A DNA stretch of 64,000 nucleotides from Asparagopsis taxiformis (GCA_030407315.1 JALQPE010002477.1:51087-115086); one strand, 5' to 3'; positions 1 through 11,787 are shown, counted from the stretch's first letter. Numbers and translations: made by a program. The notes: generated by a model not told the origin, from the sequence alone.

Positions 1-3000
1 ATAGGTGTTGGTTTGACAAGTGACTGTTAATCACTCTCACACGAGGAGTGTTGGACATCATACTAGCTTCAAGCTACACTTCCAGATTGATAATCAGAAA
101 CTGCGGCTTGCAGAATATTATTTTGCAAGTATGAGCTTAGAGCATCGTAATATGTGGTTGACACAAGACTGTAACGAATGTCTGTTTATTAGTGGTCCTC
201 AATGAGTCTGTACAACTACCGACAGTATTCGATGATTCACAGATTTCAACATGTGAAAATCAAGACTACATATAGATGCGTAGAGAGAGAAAGAAGGGCA
301 TCGATAAATAAAGATCCATCTGCAATGTTGACAATGTGGCAGATGGCAGTGGTCGTCATGGCTGGATGCGGCACGGGAGCATGTGGTGGTACATGACTTG
401 GTCTCGACAGCAGTGGACCGCTGTGGGGTGGTCCCAATTTTGGTACCGCCCGCTGCCTGTTGATCTGGACATTTGAAATTGGGTGCCTTTCAGTTTTCGT
501 GGCGGGCAAAAATGGAAATTGGTTTCTGGCTTTTCGGGAAACACAAAAGTTGGTTTTCGGAAAGTCAAAATTTTGCGTCATGCCCGGAGCGGTACATATG
601 TCACGCCAATCGTCTCCCGGGACAACCCTTCCCAGATGGGCTGTTTTGAAGGGTATCGCTTTCGGTAGTTTTTCAGCATTTGTGATGATTGGTTGGAAGA
701 TTGGTCTCAGCCAATTGAACAGCCGTATTTCGGTCCAAATGATCATATTTTTCTGACGAATTTTTGTCATTGGTGCGTTATTGGGCCATACGCTATGATG
801 GGCTATGCGCTGGACTAGCTTCAGAGATTGGTCCAAAGCGCCGAACAAGCATTTCCGATTGGTCCAATTTCTACCCTCCCTACCGGCTGTAGATTCAGTA
901 CACCCCCAACAGTTCCACAATAAAGATGATCCACGACTCCCAAATGGTCATCATTTCTAAAGAATCAAAGATAAGAGCAACTCGTGTGAAGCTATGTTCT
1001 GATTTGAACAACGCCAGCATGCGCAGAAAAATTCAGCACAACGTTTCCATCCGAAGTGTTGATGCAGCATAAAAAGCGCAACGACTCGCTGCCGACATCG
1101 GATGTCGCAAACTGCTCCGATTAGCAAAGCAAGACAAGACCCGCCGCTGATGTCCCGAAGATGCGTGAAAAACCTGAGCGACGTCTATTGACGCGTGGAG
1201 CAAACTAGTATTCTTCAAGCGCGCCGCACGTACCGGCCTATTTTCAGAATCGCGGCTGGTATCATCGAACAGCAGAGCTCGAATGGCGTCTAGAGGGGCT
1301 GTAAAGTCTATCACGAAAGGACATCTCGCCTTCGCGGCCTTCCCTGAGTGAACGCACCCGCGTAGCGGAGATGCACAGCTGCCCCCAGATGAGGGCGGCA
1401 GTTATTGTCAGCTGTGGACGGCATGCAACCGAGACGCGTGGGAGTTGACGCATGTTCAGGGCGGATCCCATTTCGGCACTAACGGAGCGGGATGTCGCGC
1501 GTGGACTGGGGCGTCTGTGTCTACTGGAGTGGGCGGCACGTAGGTGCGGATGCGCTGTCGTGGTCGTGTTGTGTGGTGCGGAATCAGGTGAAGACGCAGA
1601 TGAAGTTGGAAAACTTGGACTGTGTGTGGGCTGCGTTTAGTTGTGATTTTTGAAGTTGGTTTTGAATTTCAGACTTTCATTCCATGTCGCCATCGCTGCT
1701 CCACCATCGCGAGTCGCCCAAGTGGTTTAGTAGAATATAACGACGATGGGGCCACCAGATGTGTGGTACACTTGGATGACACGGACTGGAAGTATTGTCG
1801 ATGGAGTGTGTTGCGCCTGACTAAAGTCACAAACAGCGTATATTCTCAGCAGTTTATGATATATTTGTATACGCTCCGAAATGAGAGCCAACCGCACCGC
1901 CGGTGTGCTATCAATTGCCGGCGTGGTGACACTGGATACCTGTCACAATGATGAACCAATCGGCCGCAAACAAACACATTGCTAGGGCTGGAGCGCTCCG
2001 CTCGCTGGGGTATTTCAACGAGGGTTATCCTTCGCCAAAACCCAAGTTTCGAGGCTAGCTATGAGGTGGTTAATTGCATCAGCGAGTATATTTTCCTTCG
2101 CTTTGTTGCCTACATCTAGCGATATACAAAATTCTGGTCTCAAAGACGGGTACCCGTTGTCTTTTTCCACCGGCAGAAGATGTCACGTACGCGTTCTATG
2201 AACATACAGAAGATTCTCGCCATAGTAACCATCGTCTAGACGTGTACATCGTAGTTTCGCACCCCAAACTCAAAGGTACACTCCCGTGCTGCCATGACCT
2301 AGGTTACATTTTCTCAACGCGTCCACTTGTAGACCCCAACCGCCGAGACGTTCCACCCGTTTCTACTACACGTCTTTCCTCGCCTTATATCGAGCAACTA
2401 TTGGATCGTACATTTTTCACATATCTCTAGGTTAAGCTTAAAACCATTATGGAATAAAATGGCTTTGTCGACATGGACACCGAAGGAATAGAGGGAAATA
2501 CTAGAGGCGATAGCAGGAAGCCACAAAGGCCGGGTTTCTGGAGATGCTTGGGTTTGCTCGTTGCTTCTTGCTTGCCCTCTCCTCCCCTTGCACGACATCT
2601 TGTCGCACTATTTATAGGCAGATGCCGCACGCTGTAGGTACTTCTAAAGTGCCAACAAACAACAGGTTCCACTCTAACCCTAACCTAGTCATCGTACTAG
2701 TGGAAGCTCTCTATCAGAGTGAACCTGTAGCTGTGATGCTTCCATCATGGAATACATCACTTCCTCTATCCTCAAGCTGAAGATCCTTGTCTTCGTCCAA
2801 TGAGGATGCCTCTGCATCATAATTAATAATACAGTCTTACGTAATGCAGTGCTGCTATATAATAGCATATATCGATCATTCGATACACTTTCGCTGTAAT
2901 GGCTCTATTTCCACTCTATGTGTTCGGCCAATCATTGGCCTCCATCACTTGCTGCTGCTGCTGCATCAATCTGTTCGTCTGGATAGCAGTAAGCCAATAT

Positions 3001-3115
3001 CCAGATTGCAGCACATCTGGATCGACCAGCTATTGCGCATGCAATACATCTAGATCGATCAGCTATTGCACACACACCCCATTGGCATGAACAATACAAT
3101 TTGAATGCCAACTGG
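1..3115. other. No recognisable gene
   Basis: I see no convincing coding region here. Open frames are short, lack familiar motifs, and overlap on both strands. Small repeats are present: a CTG run at about 2951-2964 and two imperfect copies of a roughly 36-bp unit (core GATCGACCAGCTATTGC) at about 3002-3074. A leader-like 46-codon ORF at 2061-2201 was considered and rejected. Confidence 0.6.
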
Positions 3116-4847
3116 CTACTTCCATTCATGACTGTCCAGTTCGTATCCCTGGTCGAGAGCTATATGCAACGTGCCATCGACACATATGTCGTTGAGTAAG
3201 CGGTATAAGACAATGTTTCTTTTGGTCAAGGCATCAGCGACATTGTCTGATCCTCGGATCCATCGCAGTACATCAATGTCATTACCATCGAAACTGTCTC
3301 TTATTCTCTGCACCGTTTGTCGTAAACGATAGTCGCGACCGTCATGCAATGTTGTCAATGTGTCTAATAAGCCACGAGAGTCAATGTTAATGTGTGACTT
3401 GATCAAACTGTCATTCAGCAAAGCGCGAACACCTTGTCGTAGGTAGTAGGCACGGTCATCAGCTGCTGCGCAAGCAATTATTCCAGCACCAAAAGATGAG
3501 TATGTAACTCTGTGTTGCTTTGATGACGACCATTCAATAGGATGCAGTAAAACACTATTTCGTTGCGGGATGGCAAGACCACAGAAAATGCCCGTCTGAC
3601 CGTAGGATTTCTTGGAAGAGATATTAAACGATGCATCGGAGAAGGAACAAAGGAATGGGTGCACTTTGTCATTGGACGCTGGGGCGACAAATGAGATGAC
3701 GGGTGACAGCTTGGAGATCTCCTTTTGCATCGAATTTGCTTCAACTATGGCAGCCACGTTCAGTCTTCCTGACTTCTGTAACATATGACTTGTTACAAAT
3801 GATGCACTTGGAAGCGCACCTTTGCCCAAAAAGTTGAGCAATCCTGCAAGACGTAAGTACTGTGTGTGCTCTTCAAGTGTGGCGGGCGAGCTGCGGTTTT
3901 TCCTTCTGGATGGGGTAAGCGGGATTGGTGTAATGCGGCCACAGTACTCATGCATAGATAGCTTAATGCTACCAGTAGATTATTTCTCGATTTCTGTGCC
4001 ATTATACTTGATGTTGTCATCGATGACAACGCAACCAATCTCAAACTGTTGCTTTGCACTCTGGACGAAACTTGAGATGTCTGACACACTGCCAGCTACT
4101 AGGAAGTCATCAATGACTTTAGTCAGCATGACTGTATTATGGCCGTTCTTGTCACGCTTAGTAAATATATGTGACAGGCCAGGGACTCTTTCAAATATTA
4201 TCTGCTCAAGTAGCCATGATTCTGCCACCAGTTGCCACTGGCGGCCAGCCTCTACAATTCCGTATGGAAGCTTCAGAAGCTTCCATAATATACCCCTTTT
4301 TGGGTATGCATCCGACGCGGAATTCCATTCTCGAGGCGGCCTGACGTATATCTCGCGCTTAATAGGACCACTTTGTAAGTAAGCTTTCTTGACGTCAATT
4401 TTTCCTAGCTGGAAGCCTCGCAGTGCGGCTGTAGAAAGCAGCAGCCTAATTATGACAAACTGCGCAGCGGCAGAGTCTTTTCAGACTGCATCACGGTCCT
4501 TGTCCTCATTGCCATGCGCAACAATACGCGCCTTTAGCTTCAGTTTTGCTTGCTCATCAGACTTAATCTTGTACACCGTGTGTGATCTGATGACGTTGGC
4601 ATTTAATGCCACTTTGGACTCAGGAATTTCACTATAGACTCCCTTCCAGTTTTCCAGCTCTGCATTAAAACCCTGCTGTACTGCCCACTCAGGTGCAAAG
4701 CTGAGTTTACTGACAGTAACCTGTGCATTGCCAATGACTGATTTGATCTGCTCTAGAACTTGCTGCTCATTGGTTTCCAGAAGTATGCCAGGATGAGGTG
4801 GAGTGGTGGCGATGTAATGTCCGACATCCCGTGATGCATCCCCAATA
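3116..4847 (-). pseudogene. Decayed Ty1/copia pol fragment (RT and RNase H)
   Basis: Minus-strand remnant of a copia polyprotein that kept one reading frame. From its N-terminus it shows the region leading into reverse transcriptase (SHTVYKIK, then KARIVAHGNED), RT core blocks (GKIDVKKAYLQSG, YVRPPREW, LPYGIVEAGRQW), the catalytic VIDDFLVAG in place of YVDD, and RNase H/C-terminal blocks (SFSDASF, VTYSSFGAGIIACAAADDRA, GSDNVADALTKRN). Two in-frame stops break it: TGA at 4481-4483 and TAA at 3980-3982. Gag, protease, integrase and LTRs are absent. The RT blocks resemble those of the intact copia at 6936-12131 (compare HVIYKVK and KARIAPHGNKD), so it is an older relative. It ends where the inverted repeat begins at 4848, so it looks truncated by that junction. 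Confidence 0.85.
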
Positions 4848-6601
4848 CAACACGGATTTCGGGAAAATCAGAGAACATTTTTTAAATCAGAGAAATTTTA
4901 AACGTTATAATAATAATAATACAGTGCTGCAACTGGTTTTTCTGTAGTTCAGAAGGCTTTGGGTACTGATTTAATCATTTTCGGTGAACGATTTCAATTT
5001 AGCGAAGTCGTGGGGCGATAGACAGGTGTCCCTGGTAGGTGTTGCGGTGTTTGTAAAGATTTATATTGATATGAATGGCACTGCAGAAGTATGGACACCT
5101 GTCCTTCTCGTGTTCGTGAACTGAAGTGCAGATGAAAACGCACATGACTGGTGTTCGGCTGGAGGACAGGTGTCCTTTAATGCACTTTGGTCATTGGACC
5201 AGTCATATATGTGTATAAAAAGTACTGTTGAGCACCTGCTCGTATGTTTCCATATTGCTCAGCCGAGGAGAAATGTGACGGTGGCTAAAATGCGATGGGG
5301 AAGTCCCAAAAATTAGAATTTGCCCGTCGTCCTGAGCTCTCACTTCCAATGTCTGGTAATTGATATTGTCTCATTGAGACATATTGGGCGTTCAGGAACA
5401 CTGTCCCTCTGGCGGTTGTGCGGTACCGCCGCATAGCGAGCTATGTGTAATGAACCATGTTGCACAAGCTTGTGTGATCCTGCACACATGGAAGCAGCAG
5501 TTCCAAGTCATGATTGGGACTGCTAATAAACTGCTTTGATCTGAACAATATCAGAACAAATGCACAGAGGGCGGAAGTTTTGCTTCAAACAGCTGTCTGA
5601 CACAATTAAACACCATGACAGAAACAAGCATCTACCACACTGACCTTCGATTCACCCTTCTCATTTGCATGCAGGAGGTTTTGCGTGTGGTACTAGAACA
5701 TATCCACTGCTGGCTAGCGTATCCATTGCGTAACTTGAACATATAATTGCTCCCTTGGACATGCATTAACATTGATAATGGTTTCTTCAACCTGCAGGTT
5801 GAACAATTACAACGACAGTACGGATTTCAGATCCTGGTACACCCAAGTGAGACACATGTTTACAAGAGCACATGGGATTCACAGCATTTATTGAAGCACT
5901 CAATGCTGTAACGGAGGTTATGAAGGGAGCAAGAGTTATGCCCATGCGTCGTTCCCGAAACAGCATATAAGCCTGCACTACATACCCGCCAAGTACTTTT
6001 CTGCGCTAGAAGGTATGATACGCTTGTGTACTAGCCCATACGTGAATTTTCAAGACTATACAGCGATCCTTTCCTGCATATTCATAGATAGAAGAATCTA
6101 TCCTCGGCATGCATACACTCACCAATTCCAATATGGTGGATATGGCGGAGAGAGCTAACTTGAGTTATCACAATGTGATACGTCGTATTATACAAATTAA
6201 TAGGTTGAAGAAGGTGGGCGGAATCATGATCATGGCAGTCCTTCAGTCGTATACTTATGCACATATGGGGTCATATGATACATTCGTGCATGGCAGTCAA
6301 GAAGTCTACACTTGCGAGTAAGTACATACTAAACACTTGATATTGGTATGCCTTATCGTGTCCACCCACAGCCTAATGAACCAATCTGTTAGAGTACAAC
6401 TATCTTCGGCTATGAGAATAACCGAAAACATGAGGGTCGTTTCCGCGCGGTGAATTCTCTTGTTAACATTTCTCAGTAGCTCTGCTTGTATTTGAAATTC
6501 ATGCCACCTTGCTTAGAGACTAGTCATGGTATGGGTAAAATGGGCATTGTGGGTGGGATGAAGAACATCTGGTTTTTGTCAGTTGAATGTCTATCATGGA
6601 A
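4848..6601 (+). repeat. Left terminal inverted repeat (1.75 kb)
   Basis: Matches the reverse complement of 19059-20811 almost base for base; I can follow it through many landmarks with only scattered differences. The outer terminus holds two direct copies of AAATCAGAGAA. Three copies of the near-palindrome GGACAGGTGTCC lie within the first 330 bp. An 18-bp perfect palindrome TTCAACCTGCAGGTTGAA lies at 5786-5803. I see no coding potential in the arm apart from the first 50 or so bases, which in the right copy form the read-through tail of the piggyBac ORF. Confidence 0.9.
5021..5175. promoter_or_regulatory. Subterminal GGACAGGTGTCC motif cluster, left arm
   Basis: Three copies of a palindromic 10-12-mer: GACAGGTGTCC at 5021-5031, GGACACCTGTCC at 5093-5104 and GGACAGGTGTCC at 5164-5175, spaced about 70 bp apart. 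The right arm has the same three. Regularly spaced subterminal motifs are typical transposase-binding sites in long-TIR transposons; binding here is inference. Confidence 0.45.
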
Positions 6602-6935
6602 TATTGAAATGTAACTCAAAGAAACTTTTTCTGCTACGTACGTTTAATCACCAACGTGGATGATGTTTCTTTCGGGAGATGATCATGATGTTCGTAGTGA
6701 ACATTACAGAGCTCGTATTATCACTACACTTCACTCTCAGGTATCATTGCAGAAACACTCCAAGCATACACACCTGCTTTCGAGATGTCACCCAGGTAAC
6801 TTGGGGAGCGTTCAGGTTCTGGACAGAAGTACGGGTACTTCGTACGTTTTTCATCCTCAATTATTTCAATGCTTTTGACAGCTACAAGAAAATTTCTGTA
6901 CCCTGTTTGTTGAGCGGTGTTTCCTGTGCTGTGTA

Positions 6936-7265
6936 TATGAAATATTGTGTATGAAATATTGTGACTCATGTACCAACAGATCGACACGAAACTACGTACA
7001 GCTCTGACTCAATATTAATCACACTTTGTATACTCTCCAGGAGAATGCTCTCCCGTTTGGTTGCAAGCTGTAATAATTACATCGATGTTTGGTGGCACAG
7101 CTACAGCTATAAATACTGCTCTAGTAGCTACTTACGATAGAAAGACAGTTAGATAGACAAGCTCTGCACGCTCTTGTTCTCTGCTCTCCGCTCCTATCTA
7201 AACACACATTTGTTCGTTCTCATTGCACCGCTCAATAACGCTCTCACACTTCCCAACAATTCAAA
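6936..7265 (+). repeat. 5' LTR of the intact copia
   Basis: 330-bp direct repeat that I read as identical to 11802-12131. It begins with a duplicated TGAAATATTGTG block. It carries a TATAAAT box at 7108-7114, about 150 bp upstream of the internal region. Confidence 0.95.
7108..7114 (+). promoter_or_regulatory. TATA box of the copia LTR
   Basis: TATAAAT in the context GCTATAAATACTGC, inside the 5' LTR and repeated at the same offset in the 3' LTR (11974-11980). It would place transcription start near 7140, defining U3 upstream and R/U5 downstream. Confidence 0.6.
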
Positions 7266-7268
7266 GTT

Positions 7269-8072
7269 ATGGGCCCAGATCTACCCAGTCGCCCTCGGTT
7301 TGCTTGGGACTCAAAGACCGTCCCATGGACTGACGGGAAGGGTGATCAAGAAGAATACGCAGACTCTGTTTCGCTTTGGCGTGCATTCCATGAGAAACTC
7401 CCAGATAACCATGGCAGCAAGATTCCTACCGAATTACAGGGCATCATGCTCCAATCGCAGCTTTTTGGCCGTGCACGTGATATTGTCAAGCTCATTGACG
7501 AAAAAGTGATCCAATCTGAAGAAGGCGTTGATGCAATTGTCAATGCTCTGCACAAACGTGACCCACTAGCAGTTGTTAGTGAAGTCTATCATGACTTCAA
7601 CAGCTTACTGAACACAAGAAGGGGGACTACAGAGACATTTAAGAACTTCGAGTCCCGCTTTTTGGCAAAAGTATCCAAGTTTAACTCGCAATCCTCGCTC
7701 TGCAAGCTCCCAGATGCTCTAGTATCATTTATGTTGCTATCAAATTCCAATGTCGACAGTAATCAACGTATCTCTATACTTGCTGCGTCAGCCCCCCGAG
7801 ATTTCAAGCCTACACGAAAGTCTAAAACAGATGACTTCTTGTCTGCAGTTTCTTACGATTCTATCACCTCAGTTCTCAGGCAATGTGATGCTTCCAGTAA
7901 CACTGATACGCGTTCGATTCACACACACTCTGCTACTGCGACACATACGAGGCACCGTTCTGGAACGAAGATCCGACGTAAGCTAAACCCAGCTCAGCTT
8001 GCCGACCTCAATCACGCTGTAAGTGTAATCTATGCTCTAGCTATGGCCATTGGGCATCCGATCACACCCTGA
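7269..8072 (+). CDS. Copia Gag protein
   Basis: 267-residue capsid-type protein starting at the first ATG, three bases after the LTR. It is acidic/basic mixed and helix-rich, with the copia-type Gag pattern of short conserved blocks (WRAFHEKL, FKNFESRFLAKVSKFN) but no CCHC zinc knuckle. Gag would assemble the virus-like particle that packages element RNA. Its stop (TGA, 8070-8072) lies inside the open pol frame, so Pol must be made by frameshifting or another recoding event. The ORF is undamaged, in keeping with the identical LTRs. The short Gag without a zinc finger resembles other algal copia elements, as far as the family is known to me. Confidence 0.85.
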   Translation: MGPDLPSRPRFAWDSKTVPWTDGKGDQEEYADSVSLWRAFHEKLPDNHGSKIPTELQGIMLQSQLFGRARDIVKLIDEKVIQSEEGVDAIVNALHKRDPLAVVSEVYHDFNSLLNTRRGTTETFKNFESRFLAKVSKFNSQSSLCKLPDALVSFMLLSNSNVDSNQRISILAASAPRDFKPTRKSKTDDFLSAVSYDSITSVLRQCDASSNTDTRSIHTHSATATHTRHRSGTKIRRKLNPAQLADLNHAVSVIYALAMAIGHPITP

Positions 8073-8073
8073 C
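8041..8073 (+). promoter_or_regulatory. Gag-pol overlap with candidate +1 frameshift site
   Basis: Gag and pol overlap by 32 nt, and pol lies in the +1 frame. The end of gag reads ACA CCC TGA C. A peptidyl-tRNA-Pro on CCC could slip forward to CCT while the slow TGA-C stop occupies the A site, giving GAC next, which is the pol frame. This resembles antizyme and bacterial prfB stop-codon-dependent +1 sites. The mechanism is inference. Confidence 0.45.
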
Positions 8074-11000
8074 GGCTCTTTAAAACCGGGAGTCACATCA
8101 ACACCTGAACCCAGCCAACGAAACACAAGAGATTCTGGATCTGATACAAAAAAGGCCGTCACTTTTCACATGGCTTCGTTTCCATCTGCCGATAATAACC
8201 TGTTCTGCTCAATTGGTCCACTTCTGGACGATGGAGCTCCGTATAGTGGAATGGGCATGAGTGAATTCCGGGCGATCCAACCAATGGTTCTACCTAATTG
8301 GAGCGGCAAGCTCCACAAATTGCCAGACACAATTGCTGATCGTCCATTCTGGAAGTATGGATCTGGAGCTCATTCAAGTGAAGTACGAAGGATACTTGGA
8401 TCTGTCTACCTAAATGCTACCACTGATGAAGGAGTTTCTGTACGAATAAGACATTTAATTATTGAAGGATCCTCTCAGTGGGTAATTGGTCGCAATGTCA
8501 CCAGGTACTGTGACATTGTACACATCAAGAATAATTTGCTACAGATACCAGCATTGGATGGAGGTACACAGCATCTCTCGATTTCATTGGTGGACTATGA
8601 TCTACACTCATACATCCCACATTCTGTATTCTACAACTATGGAAAATCCATACAAACTGTTGACAAGATGACGCTGTTCTGCGCAACATCTGTTCTGAAT
8701 GGTGTAGACGGTGATTTATCCTGGAAGGATACAAAGCACATCATTGACAAAGTGCACTTACATGTCTGCGGACATTCTAATTTCTCTGACATGAAGCTGC
8801 TACTGCAGAGAAATGGCATATGGGATGAATGTGTATCAAAATACCTGAGTGATACTATTGAAAACTGCATCAACTGCAAGACTACTTCAGTCCCGAAGAC
8901 GCCCCGCAAAGTCTCGCTCAGCTCTATGAACAGATCATTTAATGAAAAAGTTTGCATTGATCACTTATTCTTGAATGAACACGCTGTTTTCCATATCATG
9001 GACTCAAGTGTGAGATACTCTGCTGGTTCCATTGTCCATGACACTGGAATGAAACACGCTATTTGTGTTTTTGAGGCACAGTGGGTGTCACAATTTTGGA
9101 CACCTGGTGGTGTTATATTTGATGCTGCGTTTGACAACTCTTCATTTATATCATACCTCAGAAAATGTGGCATTGACCCTATACCACTCCCACCTCGTCG
9201 TCACAACAAAAACGTTTTGGAATCAAAACACAAGATACTACGTGACATATTCCTACGTCTCAAAGAATGTAATGATAATGACAGCTCAATCACTGATGAT
9301 ATTATAGTCCAACAAACCTTTCGCATTTCCAATGACCTGTACGGAAATGACGTCATCTCATCCCATGAATTGGCAAAAGGTTACTCAAGACCTATATTAC
9401 CTGGTTCCACTCCTGTGGAGATACCGAACGAGTTGTATACTGCCCATGAGATGCTCATTGCAAAGCGCAAACTCAATTTAATACTGAGGTCTAAATCGAC
9501 TTCAACGTCACCTGTATGTGTCGGTGACTTAGTTCAAATCTTCATCAAACGACAGCATGAAAAGAGAGGCAAATGGACTTCTCCCAAACCAGTACTAAGT
9601 TTTGATCCTAGTACACACTGTATCACAGTACCAGGAAAGAATGGACATGTCGTTCGTGCTGCAATTGAAGATGTCCGAGCAGCTGTATGTGATAATCCAC
9701 TTGCAATAAGTATCCAAGAGGCCATAGATGAACTGGAAAATTCCATACAAGATGTGTTGCATACTCAAAAACCTGCAACTACGCGATACCCTGATACCGC
9801 TCCCTCTCTCGGAAACAATGCGGATTTTGATCTGACATCCGATCAAGCCAATCACACTAATTTTTCAACTTCATCCAGCAATGATACAGCCAATAGTAAC
9901 GATGAAAAGATGTTACCCTCTACAGGAGATTTGATTGAAGTTTATTGGCCAGAGGATAGGACATACTATCCTGGAACTGTATCAGAACTTAATGAAGAAA
10001 CTGGCAAGTATCACATATCTTACGATGACGGTGATGCAGAGGATCTTGATCTCTCCAATGAACGTTGGAGATTTCTTTCTGCTGCTGCTCCTGAAAAAAC
10101 TGTTTCCAGCAACAAGATCACTATGCTACCTGGCGCTGAGCTTTCTAGTGTGGAAAGAAATGCAACTGATGAGTACTTCAATGTCTTCCACGACAAAGAA
10201 TTCTCACTTCACTACGCTCAAGGGTTACCTTCCTTCGTTACGCAAAATGCTTATGAACGCGAAGAAGCGTCCTTCAAGAAGACTGTCCGTGAAGTACCCA
10301 TTACCCAGGTTCCAAAAGATGCGAACATTATAACAAGTCATGTGATATACAAAGTGAAGACTACAGACGACGGCAAGCGCCTCGTCAAAGCCAGAATAGC
10401 TCCTCATGGCAACAAGGATCTGGACCGTGACAATCTCAAAACTGATTCAGCGACGTGTCCACCTGTCGGAATTCGGATGCTGTTATCGATTGCTGCAATG
10501 TACAAGTGGAACTTGGCTAAGGTTGATTTCTCGTCTGCGTTCCTCCAGACCGGAGAAGCGCTGAGGGACGTTTACGTTGTCCCACCCCGTGAATGCTCCA
10601 CTCGAACACGTTTTTACTGGCTACTACTTACAGCTGCTTATGGCTTAGTGAACGCAAATGCCAAGTGGCAAGCTGTGAGTGACATGTTTCTGAGTAGTAT
10701 TGGATTCTTTCAACTGCATTACATTCCACAACTCTTCTACAAGAAAGTGAATGGTCAGCTCTCCATAATTGCCGTGAAGGTAGTTGATGACATATTGTTT
10801 GCTGCACCGCTCAGTATACTGGAAGATGTGATCAACAATATATCCAGTTGCTACAATCTCGGCACCATAGTATACGGCCCGGGTTCTTTCAAGTTTTATG
10901 GTCTCACAATATGTCAGGAATCAGACCTAAGCATCACCATTCATGGTGATGAAAAGCTTGCTGCTCTTGAAGGTCATCCAATAGACCGATTGAGACGCAA

Positions 11001-11775
11001 ACAAAACGAATCCAAGCTCAATGATCTTGAGTTATCGACATTTCGGTCTGTCAACAGCTCTCTAGGATGGATAGGTGTCGCTGCGTCTCCATTTTGCTCA
11101 TTCATGTCCAGTTACCTACAGCAGCGAGCGCCAAATTCCACAGTGCACGATCTAATTACACAGATCAATATCCTCAAGACTGTCAAGAAACTTGGGAGTA
11201 TCATACGCTTCAAGAGACCGAAAACAGGACAAAAGTACACACTCTCCATATTATCCTTTGCCGATGCAAGCAGAAAAGAAGATCATGGACAGCTTGGATA
11301 CATAGCTGTGTTGTTAATTGGTGACTTGACTAATGGATCAACTGTGCACACATTATCTTGGCACTCATCTAAATCTAAACGCCCTGTCAAGTCAGTTGCA
11401 TCAGCAGAAGTGCTTGCAACTGGATCAGCGATTGATGAAGCTAAATTACTCAAGAAAGCATATGAAATTCTGCTGAATATGGAAATTTCCTTGCTATGTG
11501 TTCTCGACTCCAAGGATCTGTTTGACACTATCTCTTCATGCCGCATGGCAACAGACCGATCTATCCGTGGTGATGTAGCTCTTATCAGATATGAATTCGA
11601 AACACGCACTGTTTCAAGAATGATATGGCTTCCGGGAAAGTATAACCTATCTGATCCCTTAACAAAGATGAACAGCCCAATCAGCTCCGCCCTCCAGCTC
11701 ATGATGTTCACTGGTGCATTACCGTGTGATTTCACAGAGATACAAGTCCGTGACTCTGATGGATTCACTGGATGA
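8050..11775 (+). CDS. Copia Pol polyprotein (PR-IN-Tudor-like-RT-RNase H)
   Basis: One uninterrupted frame, open from 8041. Domain order: aspartic protease (LLDDGAPYSG, near 8225); integrase zinc finger (HLHVCGH...CINC, about 8755-8880); integrase core with D, D, E in CIDHLFL, IFDAAFDN and LESKHK (about 8950-9240); a Tudor/SH3-like module (GDLIEVYWPEDRTYYPG then YHISYDDGDAEDLDL, about 9922-10076); RT (AKVDFSSAFLQTG, catalytic VVDDILFA for YVDD); and RNase H (LSFADAS, VASAEVLATGSAI, WLPGKYNLSDPLTK). The integrase-before-RT order is diagnostic of Ty1/copia. No ATG occurs at the frame start (8050 is TTG), which supports translation by frameshift from gag. The Tudor-like insert just after integrase is unusual and could guide integration to modified chromatin, analogous in role to gypsy chromodomains; that role is inference. 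Confidence 0.93.
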   Translation: MGIRSHPDGSLKPGVTSTPEPSQRNTRDSGSDTKKAVTFHMASFPSADNNLFCSIGPLLDDGAPYSGMGMSEFRAIQPMVLPNWSGKLHKLPDTIADRPFWKYGSGAHSSEVRRILGSVYLNATTDEGVSVRIRHLIIEGSSQWVIGRNVTRYCDIVHIKNNLLQIPALDGGTQHLSISLVDYDLHSYIPHSVFYNYGKSIQTVDKMTLFCATSVLNGVDGDLSWKDTKHIIDKVHLHVCGHSNFSDMKLLLQRNGIWDECVSKYLSDTIENCINCKTTSVPKTPRKVSLSSMNRSFNEKVCIDHLFLNEHAVFHIMDSSVRYSAGSIVHDTGMKHAICVFEAQWVSQFWTPGGVIFDAAFDNSSFISYLRKCGIDPIPLPPRRHNKNVLESKHKILRDIFLRLKECNDNDSSITDDIIVQQTFRISNDLYGNDVISSHELAKGYSRPILPGSTPVEIPNELYTAHEMLIAKRKLNLILRSKSTSTSPVCVGDLVQIFIKRQHEKRGKWTSPKPVLSFDPSTHCITVPGKNGHVVRAAIEDVRAAVCDNPLAISIQEAIDELENSIQDVLHTQKPATTRYPDTAPSLGNNADFDLTSDQANHTNFSTSSSNDTANSNDEKMLPSTGDLIEVYWPEDRTYYPGTVSELNEETGKYHISYDDGDAEDLDLSNERWRFLSAAAPEKTVSSNKITMLPGAELSSVERNATDEYFNVFHDKEFSLHYAQGLPSFVTQNAYEREEASFKKTVREVPITQVPKDANIITSHVIYKVKTTDDGKRLVKARIAPHGNKDLDRDNLKTDSATCPPVGIRMLLSIAAMYKWNLAKVDFSSAFLQTGEALRDVYVVPPRECSTRTRFYWLLLTAAYGLVNANAKWQAVSDMFLSSIGFFQLHYIPQLFYKKVNGQLSIIAVKVVDDILFAAPLSILEDVINNISSCYNLGTIVYGPGSFKFYGLTICQESDLSITIHGDEKLAALEGHPIDRLRRKQNESKLNDLELSTFRSVNSSLGWIGVAASPFCSFMSSYLQQRAPNSTVHDLITQINILKTVKKLGSIIRFKRPKTGQKYTLSILSFADASRKEDHGQLGYIAVLLIGDLTNGSTVHTLSWHSSKSKRPVKSVASAEVLATGSAIDEAKLLKKAYEILLNMEISLLCVLDSKDLFDTISSCRMATDRSIRGDVALIRYEFETRTVSRMIWLPGKYNLSDPLTKMNSPISSALQLMMFTGALPCDFTEIQVRDSDGFTG

Positions 11776-11787
11776 AATCCATCCAGC

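Noticed and set aside
246..920. 224-codon minus-strand ORF
   Set aside because: No recognisable motif, odd composition, and competing frames on the plus strand. Treated as chance.
2061..2201. 46-codon ORF with a signal-peptide-like start (MRWLIASASIFSFALLP)
   Set aside because: Too short, no context, and the following frame has no clear splice connection. A hydrophobic start alone is not evidence.
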